A DNA stretch of 64,000 nt from Aquilaria yunnanensis (GCA_039654915.1 CM077596.1:70495751-70559750); one strand, 5' to 3'; positions 33,182-46,599 are shown, numbered from the stretch's first letter. Translations and numbers: made by a program. The notes: generated from the sequence alone by a model not told the origin.

Positions 33182-33700
33182 TAATGTAATAATAATATTA
33201 TTATTTTTTACAATTAATAGATATTCAAATTACCAGTTTTTCCTATCTGTAAGTTAAACTTATTTCATCAAGAAGAAAAAAATTACTAATTTTAAATTAT
33301 TTACTTACTGTAAAAAAATTATTATACATTTTAAATTTATTAGAATTCAATTATTGATATTTAAATTATGGACATTGTACTCTTTTCTATTTGTCAATAA
33401 TGCGTTTGTTCATGAATTTTTTTCAGACTTGTATTAATTATTTTATTGATTATGTTGATGTATACTCTATTAAAGTTTGAATTTTAATTGTATTGTATCA
33501 ATAATTAGGTTTTACAATTACTATGACACTAAAATTTTACTTGAATTTTTAATATAATTGGTCTTTTACATAAACTATATTATTTAGATAAAAAATTTTA
33601 AGTTTTTTATAAGATTTTATAATCTACGATTTGATTTTACGATCATGATTTTACATGATAAAAAATAATCATTGGTAAGAGCCCGATTTTAACAACCTTG
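32720..33700. mobile_element. Non-autonomous hAT element (981 bp)
   Basis: The left end CAAAGTTGTTAAAATCG and the reversed right end CAAGGTTGTTAAAATCG match at 16 of 17 positions, with an exact 8-bp duplication GTATAAAG (32,712-32,719 and 33,701-33,708). The left 160 bp is packed with GGATCGTA/TACGATCC and GGATGGTAG units, typical of subterminal binding sites. No transposase frame is present. An (ATGT)n microsatellite occurs at about 33,143-33,181. Confidence 0.9.
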
Positions 33701-33708
33701 GTATAAAG

Positions 33709-35780
33709 GTTACCGATGAAAATTATGGGAAAAATCTACGTGCTTTTGCTTCTTGAAATTTGAATGATGTCAAGCCGTGATTAATACTATTTGAAGTTCA
33801 GTACACTTGGCGAGCCACTAATCCCAGAGAAAGGGTTCGTATCTGGTGAACCATGCCCCGCGCACAGCAAACATCCGGATTGAATAGCGAGGTACGTACA
33901 TAGGAGTACTTTCTGGTTCCCAGCTGTAGAAAATTTGAAATTGCTCATGTCTGAGCTAAATTCGAATGTCCAATTTTTTTTTTCTTCTTGTTTTGTTAGT
34001 TTTTGGCCTTTTTTGTTTTCCCTGCTTGTGCGTTAGTGTGCTTCTTTTTTTCACTTCACTCCAATTATTTCGCTTTATTGGCTTTTCTTATTTTTGTTTA
34101 CCAATGTCTTTTACGTTGTTCTTTAATCATCTTTTTGAATAATTTTTTTAAAATATATTATTGAAATCACACAAATTAAAGAAAAATAAAGACATAATGA
34201 ACAAATGAGCAAGCAAAAGTTAATAAAAAAAATTTTTCTTTTCAGTTCTGGTTCATGTTCATTAAATTTAATTTATTGTTCTTTTATAACTTATTGAATT
34301 AGTTATTAATTTTCATGCCCGTTTTAAAACTTATAAAAGAAACTAAATTAACATGGCGTCCATTTTTTTCACACTGTCATCTGTTCTTTTTATATTGTGG
34401 AGGTGTTCTTTTTAATTTGGTAGTCTATTATTTCAGTGTTGTGAATTTTTAATTTGGAAATAAATTTTAAGAAGGGGATTGGGATATGTGAATATGCTCA
34501 TGTGAATTTTTGTTATATTAATTTTTTTTTTATTTTATGAATTTGTTCTATTCATTCTATGAATATGCTCTTTTTAAGTTGTGGATATGTTATTTTTATT
34601 TTATGTTGTTTGTTCTTTTGTAAATAGTTATTTATTTCTTATCGGTTCTTACTCGTTCTTTTACAAAAAAAATTAGTTGCTTGTTTTTTATGGATAGTTA
34701 TTTTTTTTTAGTAGTTGTTTGTTCTTTTATAAGTTTCTAATGATATTTTTTTTAGACAAACCAGTTTTTTTGTTGTTTTATTAATAGTTTTTTTTATTAG
34801 TTGATAAATTTGAAAAAAAAAAAAGCAAAAAGTAGATAAACTTAAAAAAATAAATTTTAAAATTGAGTTATAAAAAAAACCAATAAACATGTTCCTAGCA
34901 AGTCAAACAAAAGACAGTCTGTTGGTAAGGCCTTTTGAGATTGATCTTATTGATTAATTAATTTGAAGTTAGAGAAAAATAAAATAAAATGGTAAGGCAG
35001 AATGAAAAAAAAAAAGTAGCAGAAAACAAAACAAAATAAAATAAATGTTAAAAAAAAAAAGCGTAAAAACTGGAAAGAAAGGTAGCAAAGTTTCAAATCC
35101 CCCATCCTCGGGAGCCAGTGTTTTAACAGCCCGACAGCTCTGTCTTTAATGAGTAAATGATATTTTATTGTATTTATCTCATTTTATGTATTTGTCCTGA
35201 CTCATAAGTGCGTCATACGTACATAAGATTTACTCCTCAGAGAAATCTATGTGATTTATTAGTATACCATACTATACTATCTTCGTGATTTGTGTTTTGT
35301 CACTAATTGTAGGAAAAAAATATATTTCTCAAGAAATCCACGTGATTTATGAAGTTTAATAAATTTGTATTGTCAATCCGCTTGCGTCATATGCTCTCCG
35401 GCCTCGGTGGTGCAGAGTGGCCTAACTAGCCCCGCTGAGTTTTGGGTTTGGTCAGGTTAGGCATGAACATGGCATGTGAAATCTGTGTTGAGCTTAATAA
35501 TTTTTTAGTTTTTTAAAAATATTTGTAAAATTATGAGTTTAGAGAAAAGTATCATCATTGGTGCAATTTTTTACTAATAAAAAGTTAAACAACACTTACA
35601 AACCTTAATCTTACATAAAATATAAAATATACAATAGTATTTGTAGTTATAACTTTTATAAATTTTTTAATTGTATTATTAACGGGAGAAATGGTAATTT
35701 GATGTTAAATAGTAAGTTGGACCCATTTGTGGGTCTTAGGGTATAATTTACCCACTTTTTAGCATAATCTGAAAATTGAT
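33709..35780. other. Gene-free AT-rich stretch
   Basis: T- and A-rich DNA with no supported coding region. Short GC-richer pieces near 33,800-33,900 and 35,380-35,470 look like transposon debris, but I cannot classify them. Confidence 0.4.
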
Positions 35781-35789
35781 GTTTAAGCT

Positions 35790-36037
35790 AACCTACACAA
35801 GCTCGGCTTTGGCATAGCCAGGGCCTACCATGCCTCGCCTAGGCCCGGACTCAATTGTGAGTTGGGTCGAGCTAGGCCCACGCAAGACTCCCTCCTCCCC
35901 TAGGCTTATAACCGCTCCACCTCTTCCCGTGCCTCTCCTGGGCTAAGTAGAGCCAAGCCTTGACTGGGCTGGGGCGAATTTGATCACAAGTTGGGCCCAA
36001 GCTGGACCAAGTCGGCCCGATCCACTGAACACCTCTA
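35790..36037. mobile_element. Right end of a hAT-like element, left end not found
   Basis: A GC-rich block with GGCCTA..GCCCGGAC and GGGCCCAAGC motifs ends in CCACTGAACACCTCTA. Reversed, this reads TAGAGGTGTTCAGTGG, close to the end of the hAT at 7419 (TAGAGATGTTCAGTGGG). I found no matching left end or duplication, so this is probably a truncated relative. Confidence 0.45.
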
Positions 36038-36827
36038 CTAGGCTAGTACTATCTACTAATTGCATGAACTAGACTAGTGTGTCCTTTTGTCCTAATTGGT
36101 GGTGATTCCCCAAATGTGCCTAATGTCTTCCAACGTTTAGGATAGATTGGATGAGATATTTTCGTTTATTGAAAAAACAGTTACAAATAGAAAAATGGGA
36201 AGGTGTCAGCTTGTTATATTTGTGCCGTTTAGTAAGAATTTTTTATAATTATCATCGAAGTTTTTGATGATTTATTAATGGTAGAGATTAAGTTGTTAAA
36301 ATTGAAAATTAAAAGTTATTCTTAGTAATTTTACGGATTTAGACCCTAGTCACTAATGTTAATACTAAATGGGGCTGTAGTGTAGCTATATACTAGTATT
36401 TGGTTAGCACTTTTGTTTCAGGTTGATCAATAAAGATACAAATTCTTCATATTGATTACATTCATAAAGAAAAAAAAATGTCAAAAATTATAATTCCAAA
36501 ACTAAGTCATAAGCAATTCAAATAGAAAGTTTTAAAAAAATTGCAACATTTTAAAGTTGTTGGCAACCAACTTGGTTTGGAACTTAAGTACAAACTAAGG
36601 CCTTGACTGTAATTCATGTGAGTTTGGGGGACTTGAAATGTGAAAATCAAAAGCTTAGGATGCTTTTGTGTTTGCTAAAATAGTGATAAAAACACTTGAC
36701 ATAAAAGTTTAAGGATCAAAAGATGTCATCTTATGTAAAGGAAGACCAGTTGTGTAATTTACAGGTTTTGTTTGGACTCAAAGGGCAAAACCGGCTTCAG
36801 CCCTAAAAAGTAGTATGGTAGTAGTAA

Positions 36828-38690
36828 AGGGAAAATTATTAAAAAAACCCTGAGGTTTGGTCAAATCTCAGGTTTTGTCTCTCTTATTTCAAATACCTAC
36901 AGTACCATACTATTAATGTAACACTGTTCAAGATTGTTGAAATAAAACAAGAAAGGCCCCTTTTACTATCCTAACTTTTTTTGTTTGATAACTTTGCTTA
37001 CCGAATTAAAACTTGAACCCATAAACTCATAAACCAAGTTGAAGCTTAAATCTAGAAACTCGAATTTAAAACCAAATTGAAACTTGAAAATGAAACATGA
37101 ACATGGGGGGAAAAAAAGAAAAAATTTGAAAAATCTAAAAAACCCAGAAGCTCAGCAACTCTGTCAAGTTTGGTGCTTTATCTGATTCGCCCTCCTCACT
37201 CACACCATATGCCATTCGAACCTGCTGAAGAGATCCATTGATGACCAACAAGGATGACAATGGAATCGGACCTGCCAGAGATGAATTAGGAGCCGAATGG
37301 GACCAAGGAGCTTCCTAATCTCCTAATGGCCGAGGACAACGGACTTTTTGGTAGTGGCATCGAGTCTGAAATCATGAATGCCAAAATCAAGAATGTCGGA
37401 ATCACGAACACTGGAATTAAGAATGTCATAATTGATTCGTCCAAGACCACACTTGAACATGATTACCAGATCTAATGGTGGCGGTGCCATGGGCAATAGT
37501 GGCGACTATGCTAGTTTCGAGTTCACAGGTTTGGCTCAATCTAGAGATGTCAATGGGTCGGAATTGGGTTGGATGAAGGATATTCCCACATCCTACCCGT
37601 GACATTGAACGCTCTACTCGCATCTTGCTCATCACCCGTCGGGTGAACAATTTTTACATTCATATCCTACCCATTTTTAGACCGGCTGGGTCGGGTAAAA
37701 CCCATCCACATCTGAAATTTTTTTAAGTCATGTTATTTCTAATCTTACATTTGTTACTGTTAAAAACATTCATTATACTTTATCTATCATGCTTTGTTTT
37801 TAATTTCATATAAATTATCTATTATACTTTTATTTTTTATCACATAACTAATATTAATATGTTAGACACACACACACACACACACATATGGGTCAGATGT
37901 GAGGCAGGTAAATCCTAAACACGCATCCTACCCAAACCCGTTAGTGAGTGGAAAAAGAAAAACCACATATGACCCAAACCCAATCAATTGCTAAAACAAT
38001 CCAACCCATCGGATTGGATGCAATTGAATGCCTATTGGATTGGACATCAATTGACATCCCTAGCTTAATTTGTTACTCCTCTCAATTCGTTGAATGCCAA
38101 TTTCATCAACCGCACCATTGTACTTGTCATAATCATCTTACCCCTGAATTTTCTGGGTGTACAAGAGCAATTTCATTGAACGTTGAATGCCGATTTCATT
38201 GAATGCTAAATGCTGTGATTTCATTGGCCTCTCATCACAATGCACAGCACACTCGTTACTGTTGCCATGCTCTAAAATTGGAGATTCGATTGTTGCTCAA
38301 ATCACTAGTACAACTTCGTATGTGCATCGATGGGTTTACAATTGGGATGATAGGAGAATCGATTCGGAGAGGGAGATAAAGGGTAGATATGAGGGCAGTG
38401 AAGGCTAGCGATGCTGGGAGAAAAGAAAAGGGGGGAAGGAGGAGGCATGAGTGATTTAGATTTATTGATTAATGTTTTTTTGACATTAATTGATTTAATT
38501 GATGAGTTTTAGTGGTTAGGAGCAAAAGTTTTAACTAAGAAGTCTATGAGGGTAAGTCAACAATTTTTCCACCTTTATGTTAACGGTAAATGACGGAGTT
38601 AACTTAGCAAAGGGGAAAGTGTAAGTATTTGAAACAGGGCACAAAATGCGAGATTTAAGCAAACCTCAAGAGGTTTTTGTAATTTTCCCT
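36828..38690. mobile_element. Mutator-like (Pack-type) element with passenger DNA
   Basis: The left AGGGAAAATTATTAAAAAAA, then CCCTGAGGTTTG, resembles the reversed right end AGGGAAAATTACAAAAACC, then TCTTGAGGTTTGC. The terminal repeats remain alignable for over 100 bp (AAATCTCAGGTTTTGT/AAATCTCGCATTTTGT, TTTCAAATACYTACA). The interior is GC-richer and unlike the arms (about 37,150-37,540 and 38,080-38,450) and is interrupted by a small hAT at 37,542. No clear target duplication: the best 10-bp comparison, TAGTAGTAAA and TAACAGGAAA, matches at 7 positions. Confidence 0.65.
37542..38062. mobile_element. hAT-like MITE nested in the Mutator-like element
   Basis: Left end TAGAGATGTCAATGGGTCGG, reversed right end TAGGGATGTCAATTGATGTCC. 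Flanks GCTCAATC (37,534-37,541) and GCTTAATT (38,063-38,070) agree at 6 of 8 positions. The interior has CCCGTCGGGT, TAGACCGGCTGGGTCGGGTA and an (AC)n run near 37,866. No coding sequence. Confidence 0.6.
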
Positions 38691-38699
38691 AACAGGAAA

Positions 38700-40320
38700 A
38701 ACACTATTTTTGGTGTCACATTTAAAATATATTTTGAAAATGTTTTCTTAAGTTAAAGAGTTCCTATTCATTTTTTTTGTTGGTGGATATAGAAAAAACA
38801 TTTATAAAAAAAGTAACTAGTATATGACAAAATTATTCAAATGATTATCAACTAAATAAATAGAGCATTAATTTTAACTGAAATTAATTTAAAAAATATG
38901 AAAATAATGAATTATTTTTAATAAAAAAGTTATTTTTAATGCAGGTACTAAGAATCCTCATATGTGATTTTTGTCAAGTTTTTGTCCAACCAAAAGCTAA
39001 TTATGAACATCATTAATAGATAACTAGTTTCATATCCCGTCTAACGGACGGGACAATAATTCATATGAGAATGTATCTTATTAATTATATATACATAATA
39101 AGTTAAGGATTAAGTATCAAGACAAGTTCTTTTTTAAGTGGATTAGATGTGTTTTTCTTTTTGTAGTGGATTCAGTCTGATTTTTTTTTCTTACCACCTG
39201 CATGGTGGGCTCCAATAATTTCGCCCAGATTTATAAACTTTTTTATTTACTTTATTCTACTTATGGATGACTATTGGATGAGTTGGATCATGTATGAGTC
39301 TGGTCATTAGAATGAATTCATATCCAAGTCAGGTTATTTGGATTTGGATTAATTTCGGATTGAGTAAATTTTAGGTTCATGTTTAAAGCAAGTTGGGTTA
39401 ATATCATTGTTGGGTTATTCATGTTTCAGGCTTAATTCATTGTTGGATTATCATTAATAGATAATAAGATACAAATACGAATGGAATCATGTCTGACAAA
39501 GAGCTTTTTTAAACAGGAGTAAAGACGTTGAGCGGTAAAAATCTGACACAATCAAATGAAATAATGAATTTAAGTTTTACGTAATTACGATGACTATCTT
39601 TCAATTATCAACTAATTTTAGATTGAATGTGTTAGGTTTAGTTTGCTCAAATTGAAGAAGTTTGAGGACTTGTCTTGCCGTTTGTCACTTTGTTTTTGGA
39701 ATTTCGGTTTTTTGGCGTCCGACGCTAGCCTGGCTTTCCGCAGGGTTGAGCTGCTTGCGGATTCAGGCTTTGTGTGTGATAATTGGTAATTTTTCTTTCC
39801 TTGTTGCACAAGTATTTGAAGTATTAATTATCTTATGATTTTGTATTTAAATATTGTTTGAGTTTAATTTTCTTATTTTGGTTTGGTATGTGGTTTATAA
39901 ATAGAGAAACTACGGTAAAATTTGAAAGAATTTTGAATGTAAGTGAGAGCTTAACGAATGAAAACAATATAGAGATTTCAAGAGAGAGAAAGTGGCTCAA
40001 ACTCGAAAGAGATTATGAATATTTTTTTTAATTATTCTTGCGGTCAATATAAAATGAACTTATATCATCCATAAACATAAGTTATATCATGTTTTGTTCC
40101 TCCACTAGATGTGATGGATAATTGAGAAATTTTTGTGGAGGAAACGCTTTAATTGATATGCAATCTAACATTTATAACTGTGTTCCTCAGCTTGTCTCTC
40201 ATTTGTGAGCCTTCAAGGGCCTCAAGTAGCACATCAAAACCGAAGGTTAAAGTCAGACTAGCGTTAATTGTTATTTTCCCCCTCCATTTTTGTTCATCTG
40301 ATAAGTTTATTTACATAAAA
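38700..40320. other. Gene-free stretch with an unassigned coding-like fragment
   Basis: Mostly AT-rich. A minus-strand open frame at 39,809-39,618 encodes a Ser/Lys-rich peptide (LSHTKPESASSSTLRKARLA). It is GC-richer than its surroundings and may be a gene fragment, but no family is recognisable and no neighbouring exon is evident. Confidence 0.35.
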
Positions 40321-40327
40321 ATAGGCC

Positions 40328-41660
40328 AAAGTGCTGGGTTAATCTCTTAACTTCATCAACTCGCACAAGTTAATCCTTTAATTTTAACTCATTATGACTT
40401 AATCTTTTAACTTTAAAAAATGATGCAACTTAATCTCTAAATTTTAAGAAATTGAGCGAGTCAATCTCTTAGCGGATGGAGACTACATTGTAAACTACGT
40501 GGTAATGACTAAACTGCAACATAAATAACACTAAGTGGCCAAAGCATATATATTACACGAAATAGATTACTAACTTTAGGGTTTTATGAGTTAAAGGGCC
40601 CCATCTTCTCCAACCCACGATGGATCATCTGTTGCTGCCGCGAACCTTCATCGGTTAAATCTGGCCAGAAAAGACTCCCACCTGTTTTGGTTACCTTTTT
40701 GTTTTTATTGATTTAATGTTTTTATATTTTTTCAATGAAATTTTCTAATTTTTTTTCTTTGCATCAGGACTCAATTTAGGATTGGGATTATCAGTTCTTT
40801 GGAGATGCTTGAGGAAGCAAGGGCCGATGGAGTCGTATACGATCCTAAGAGAAGTGTGGTTGAAGTCCTTACAGAACTTTGTAATGAGGAGGAGACCGAC
40901 AAGCTATTGCTCATCTCTCATCTTTTAGGAGCTTTAAGTAACCCCCCAGATAAATTAATTGCTGAGGCAGTGGCCGTGGCTCCTACAAAAGAGAGTGCCA
41001 CTGTCAACGGCCATTGTAGTCTTTTATCCTCCACCATTGCGGTCGTCGACTTCCTTTGGAAATACTGCTTGGGTTATGGATTTCCTGTCCTTTCTTCGAT
41101 CTCCACCATTTACAACTGTTGCTTTTGACTAGAAAAGGTAATCGATTCGTTATTCGATGACTAGTCTCAGCTGGCCCCGTCGATCATCAATTGATGAAGC
41201 TCGGCCCACAATAGTCGACAACCTTCACGAAAGCTGAAGTTGGTGAATTCAGCAAGAGAGTGTGTGGGGGGTGGGAGCAGGTGAATTCGGAGAGAGAGAG
41301 AGAGAGAGAGATGGAAATGGAGATGGGGATGGAGCGGGCGAGGCTAGCAGCACGGCGGCAGTGGCTGAAAACAACATGGGGGCGGTCAAAGACTCAAAGA
41401 AGCTAACCTTCCGATTGGGTTTTATGACTAAATTGCAAGTATATAACATCTTCAGATAAATGTAAACTACCAAATAAATTTCAGTGACTAATAGCATAAT
41501 TTCATCTCAACAAGCTACTAACATCATAACTCAATCCGTTAGCCAAAGGACTAAGACGCATAATTTTTCAAAGTTAAAGGACTAAATCATGCTAAGTTGA
41601 AGATGAGAGACTAACTCCTGTGAGTTGACAAAGTTAAGGACTAATTGTGTATTTTTTCTG
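40328..41660. mobile_element. Probable Pack-type Mutator-like element
   Basis: The left TTAATCTCTTAACTTCATCA, then ACTCGCACAAGTTAATC, pairs with the reversed right TTAGTCCTTAACTTTGTCA, then ACTCACAGGAGTTAGTC. The arms continue as repeated 'ttaatc-tttaactt' phrases for about 200 bp on each side. The interior (40,600-41,450) is GC-richer, with an open stretch at 40,799-41,128 (LEEARADGVVYDPKRSVVEV) that looks gene-derived but is unrecognised, and a (GA)n run at 41,290-41,310. No clean target duplication found. Confidence 0.5.
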
Positions 41661-41683
41661 ATAAAATAAGTAGTTTTTTAAAT

Positions 41684-42765
41684 AGGGTAAATGACATGAT
41701 TAAACCCCAATTTTTAATTATCATTTCAATTTTAACCTCAACCTCCAATTAGCACATTTAAACTCTCAAACTTTGTTTAAATGTTTCATTTTGAATATTT
41801 GGATGACGGAACTGTTTAGTTATGATGAAAAATACCACATCGGCATAGTATTTTAGTGGAAAATATTAACTTTAACCCCTAAAAACATTTTCCTTTAACA
41901 AAAAATTGTTAAAACATTGGAATTACAAAAAAAAAAAAACTCTCTCCCGTCTCAACCTCCCTTGTCTCCTACAGGCCCCACCAGCGGCGTCCATGGCCGC
42001 CAGCCGTTACGCCTCCCCACCTCAAGGGGACCGGCTATCACACCAGCGCCGCCACAAGGGGACCGACTGATCAAGCATCACGATCTTTCTGCGATTCAAC
42101 CGCTGCCAGACCCATGTACAATAGGGCAGCGATCTTTCCGCGATCAACCGTCGCGATCTTTCAGACTTTCAACCGCCGCCGCACAGGGGCCATGTACAAT
42201 CGGGCCGCTGAATCGAAGGTGTTGGATTGACATCAAATTTGAAGGCAAAATCTAAGGCATCAGATTTGATGACAAATTGCACTTTTAATCACCTTCTGAG
42301 GCAGGTTTGAAGGCGAAATCGAAGGTGAGTTTGGCTGATTGACGTCAGAAACGGGTTTGGAAATTAATCGGGTGAGCGACGGCGGGGAGAGTGGCCGTAA
42401 GCGACAGCGGAAGGAGCGTACGGAAGCCGAGAGATGGCGGCCAGTATTCCCAGACAACACTGGACTTCGGAGGCCGAAAGACGCCAGAAAGGGGGGTTGG
42501 GATGGGAGGAGAGTTTTTTTTAAAAAATTTAGTATTTTAACAAATTTTTGTTAAAGGAAAATATTTTTAAGGATTGATGTTAATATTTTTTCTTAAAATG
42601 CTATGTTGATATGGCATTTTCTGTCAGAACTAATCAGTCCCGTCATCCTAATATCTAAAATGAAACATTTTAATGAGGTTAGAGAGTCTAAACGTGCAAA
42701 TTGGAGATTGAAGTAAAAATTGAAACAATAATTAATGGTTATGGTCTAATCATGCAATTTACCCT
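41684..42765. mobile_element. Pack-type Mutator-like element, 1.1 kb
   Basis: The left AGGGTAAATGACATGATTAA and the reversed right AGGGTAAATTGCATGATTAG start terminal repeats of about 230 bp (shared CTCCAATTAGCACATTTAAA/CTCCAATTTGCACGTTTAGA, then AATGTTTCATTTTGAATATT/AATGTTTCATTTTAGATATT). Flanks TTTTAAAT (41,676-41,683) and TTCTAAAT (42,766-42,773) differ at one position. Inside, 41,935-42,510 is GC-rich and pyrimidine-biased, with an exon-like look (CCGCCAGCCGTTACGCCTCC). This is probably captured host sequence. No intact gene. Confidence 0.75.
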
Positions 42766-42779
42766 TTCTAAATACCATG

Positions 42780-45700
42780 TTATTGTACATGGTCATCAAG
42801 CTTTTGAATGTGTACCCAATAACCCATCAATCTTTTCCTTTTTTCATTTTTCCATAGACTCCACATGCCTATCAAACTTTTAAAATTGGAAATTTTCTAG
42901 AACTGTGGATTCAAAAACATGCTTTATCAATCTGGAAACTTCTAAAGGAAATAATAGGAAACTGATAGCAATCATTTATTCAATCGTATTAGCTGGCAAA
43001 TTGCTGCAAAAAACATTTGAATGCTTTTTGTGATGACCTAAGTTCAAAATCGGTCCATGGAGAACATTTCCACATCACATAGGCTATTATCTGTTAAAAA
43101 GATAAACGCTATGTGATCAGGTTATGAAACTTGGAGTTATATATACATATTTAAAATTACATAGACTTCCTATATGGGATATGAGGTCACAACCTCTTCT
43201 ACTTATATACCCAGTGTCTTCAATAGGTCACAAATAGGTCCAAAATTTGAGTCCAATAGGTTATATATATAAACCATTCACAAAACAAACAGAACAGAAT
43301 TGGGCCTCAGCTCGCATAGAATTAGAAGTGCAACCTACACCATCACATAACTGGTTGACTTTGATATCATTTGTAACGACCCAAGTCAATAACTGATCTG
43401 CCCATCAAACTTTCATATTATTATTAGTAAAAAATATATATTTAGAAACTATAAGTTTTTATTTATCATTTATATACTAAAATATTAAAAATAAAAATCA
43501 TAGATTAATTGCTAAATAGTAAATATTAAAAAGAACTTGAGACCGAAAGAGTATTTAATAAATTTTGTATTTGTGTGCATGACTGCATGTAGTAGATAAA
43601 ACCTGAATTAGACCAAAATATTACTGAGTTATTAGGCCTTATGCTAGATTAACAAATAGGAGCCCAACAAAGTTTATCTAACTCAGAAACTAGGGCACAG
43701 ACTCACTAAACTCACTTACTGGCCACACACACATGGAGTATCTCTCACTTTTCTTTAAGTGCTACACTATGACTCTACTGACTTAAATATTAGAGGAATC
43801 CCTCCCGGGACACACTCAGGGGCTCTTTTAACACCCTTATTTTATGTCTTTGTATGTATGTGATTGAAGTTAGCCGATGATCAAGGGTCTCTGCCGTCCA
43901 TCTTAGAACCTCTAGGTAATTTAACCATCAACATGTCCACTCAACATGTTTACTTGATATAACTGAAAATTCGAAAATAGTTTGCAAGTTCCCGTGTGTC
44001 TTCCCATCAAATGACGTCTTAGGACGTTTTTGTTAGCCCATTAGAAGGTTTGCAGTGTGGTTGAAATTTCATTGCTTTCTAGTTATTATTTGACCATTTT
44101 TTAAAGAATTAAGTTGTTTCTTAAAAGAAAAAAGATTTCAAAAATCTCCATTTAATTTTCAGAAATCTACGCATTAGCTTCATTTTAGACTTGAGCAATT
44201 CGTCGCTTATCGTAAACGTTTAATAAATAAATAAATCTTCACGGGCCTTTATTTCTCTAGGAAAAGTATGTGTGGACAGTATGCCACAATGATAAATGCA
44301 GTAGTACCTGTTAGATGAATGTACCTCGCACCATCAAATATAGCGAACGGATCAATCATTGTAACTATGCCGACCCTGTAGTTAAGGATGCAAAGGAGGT
44401 GCGGTAACAGTTTAGGAACAAAATAAATTATAGGATATATTTGTAAAGGTATATTTATAAAAAATATATTTAATGTTATTAAATTAGTTTATTTTATTTT
44501 TTAATATTTATATAAAACATTTTTTATATTTCAAACAATGTTGGAATAATTTACTTGTAACATAATTAGTAAAAGTATAACTCTAGGAAAACTCATAATT
44601 TTAAAATTTATTTCAGTTTTCCATTCAACTTCTTATATAGAACAAAACACGGTCAAACAAATTATTGGAAACATAAAAGTGTCATTAATTGACAAACTAG
44701 TTTTATACTCAAATGTCAAATTCATTTTTTATTAATAGAAAAATATATAAGATAAAATTTTGTACAACATTCTATATTTTTTACTTGTGTTTTTTAAAAA
44801 ATTTCATGTAATAATTTATTATCACATTGTTATAATATTAGTACCCTATTATGTATAGTCTTTCTAATTAGTAAACAAAAAATTTTAAGTAAGATGGACT
44901 CCCAAAATGCAGTTACGACCATTCATGGAGGATCTATTGACCAATTTATCCATAGGAATGCTAATAGTTATCCTGACTCTACAGCAAAGGCTTGTAAAAG
45001 GGGATGAGATCCTTAGAATGAACATATTGTCGCTCATCTTCCCTCTATACTCTTCTTCTCCATGATGTATTATATCAACCACCTTGATTCTTTCTTGAAT
45101 AAAGATCCTTCTCTTGGCAAATAAAAAAAAAAATGTCAAGTGGTTTTTCTATATTGCAAATATTGTAATCATTCATCACAATTATTATTATTATTCTAAT
45201 GGTGCAGAATTACCACATATTATTACTAGGTAAATTGTATAAAAAGTTCATAACCTTCATTTATTGTTGTAAAATCTATCTCAAATTTATTTTTAATGTG
45301 TTTAATGATCTTCAACTTCTACTAAGAATTGTAAATTGACTATTTATATTACACCAAATTTTTAAAAAATTCCACCATCATCTTATAGTTTGCTAATTTT
45401 TTTTTTATAAATTTAGTTATAATTAGTTTTTATTTTTACATAGATAAGAACTCTATATGATTAACTTATATGTGATAAAAATTTTACTGAAATTCTCATA
45501 AGATTTAATGACAAAAGATGACAAAATACTTAATAAAGATTAGTAAAAAAATATATGGTTGAAAACTATCAACAACACGTAAGAAATTAAGAATCGATTT
45601 CACACATTCAATCCCAAATTTTTGGCCATGCAACAGACCGTCCACCTCAGTCCATTTCTAAATGCACTTCGTCTTATTATTCGTTTGCTTTTCTCCCATT

Positions 45701-46590
45701 TGTTGTGTTAGTTTTTCTACATTTGCTTTTTATATATTTATACTGATATTTTTTTTTCTTTTACTCCATTCTATTCTTCAAGAATATATTTTAAAATCGA
45801 TCATTCCTTAAGCTAATTGTTTAGTCGGGTATTCTAACATTTTTCTTGAAGCTTGTTTTTATATGTAGGTAGTTTTGGTATCAATATGTTTATTATGAGT
45901 AAAATGTATTGTTTCCTAAATCTTTAATTATCATTTGCGAATCAAAATTTTCAATCTCTGATTTGTTACATATTAGGCCCAATTATTTACAATGTGTTGC
46001 ATATTGATTTCTAACATTTGGCAAAACTGAGTTGACAAAGTAACCTGATTTAAAGAGAGAGAAAAAAAAATCTTAGATGTTCTATTAACTGTTACTAAAT
46101 TATGAACACATTTCCAAGTTAGATAAAGACAATTAGCAAATATTTTAAATCACAATTAAAACAATGTTTGTTTTAAAGATGGAATAGATGTCAACAAAAG
46201 ATATAATGACAATGATTTTTTTTAAAATGAGTTATTAGTTATTATTTTGATATATATCAATTATTTGCTTAATTTATATATCGACTAAAGTTTATATTTT
46301 AAGAAGTCCAAAATTATTTTTAAAATATTTTTTTGAAAGATATTTTCTACTGATTTTTATTCTCTTTGGTTGGACATAGAAAAAATTTGTAAAAAAATTA
46401 TTCAAGTGACTATTATTTAGATAGAATGTTAGTTTTAAAATGATATTGATTCTAAACAAAAAAAAAAAAGTTAGAAAAAATAGAAAATAATATGTAGTAT
46501 TTTTTTTAATAAAAAGGGAGGGCATGAAGGTGAATCCACAGCACACCAGACCAAAAGAAAACCTAACAGAAGCGACATTTGGCAAACTTG
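42780..46590. other. Gene-free stretch with transposon debris
   Basis: No host gene supported. A Stowaway remnant lies near 43,420-43,557. Phrases such as TTTGATATCATTTGTAACGACCC near 43,360 resemble LTR-type plant repeats. A 3'-end-like block at 44,890-45,132 finishes in an A-rich tail and might be retroelement-derived, but I cannot assign it. Confidence 0.4.
43420..43557. mobile_element. Remnant of a Stowaway-type MITE
   Basis: Shares CTAAAATATTAAAAATAAAA, then ATCATAGATTA, with the right half of the MITE at 6128-6354 and ends in a GAAAGAGTATTT variant of its right end. The left end is missing. Confidence 0.5.
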
Positions 46591-46599
46591 TAAAGGGCA

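Noticed and set aside
44885..45139. LINE or retrogene 3' end with A-tail
   Set aside because: The A-rich tail and 3'-end look are suggestive, but I could not find a reverse transcriptase or a target duplication, so I did not call an element.
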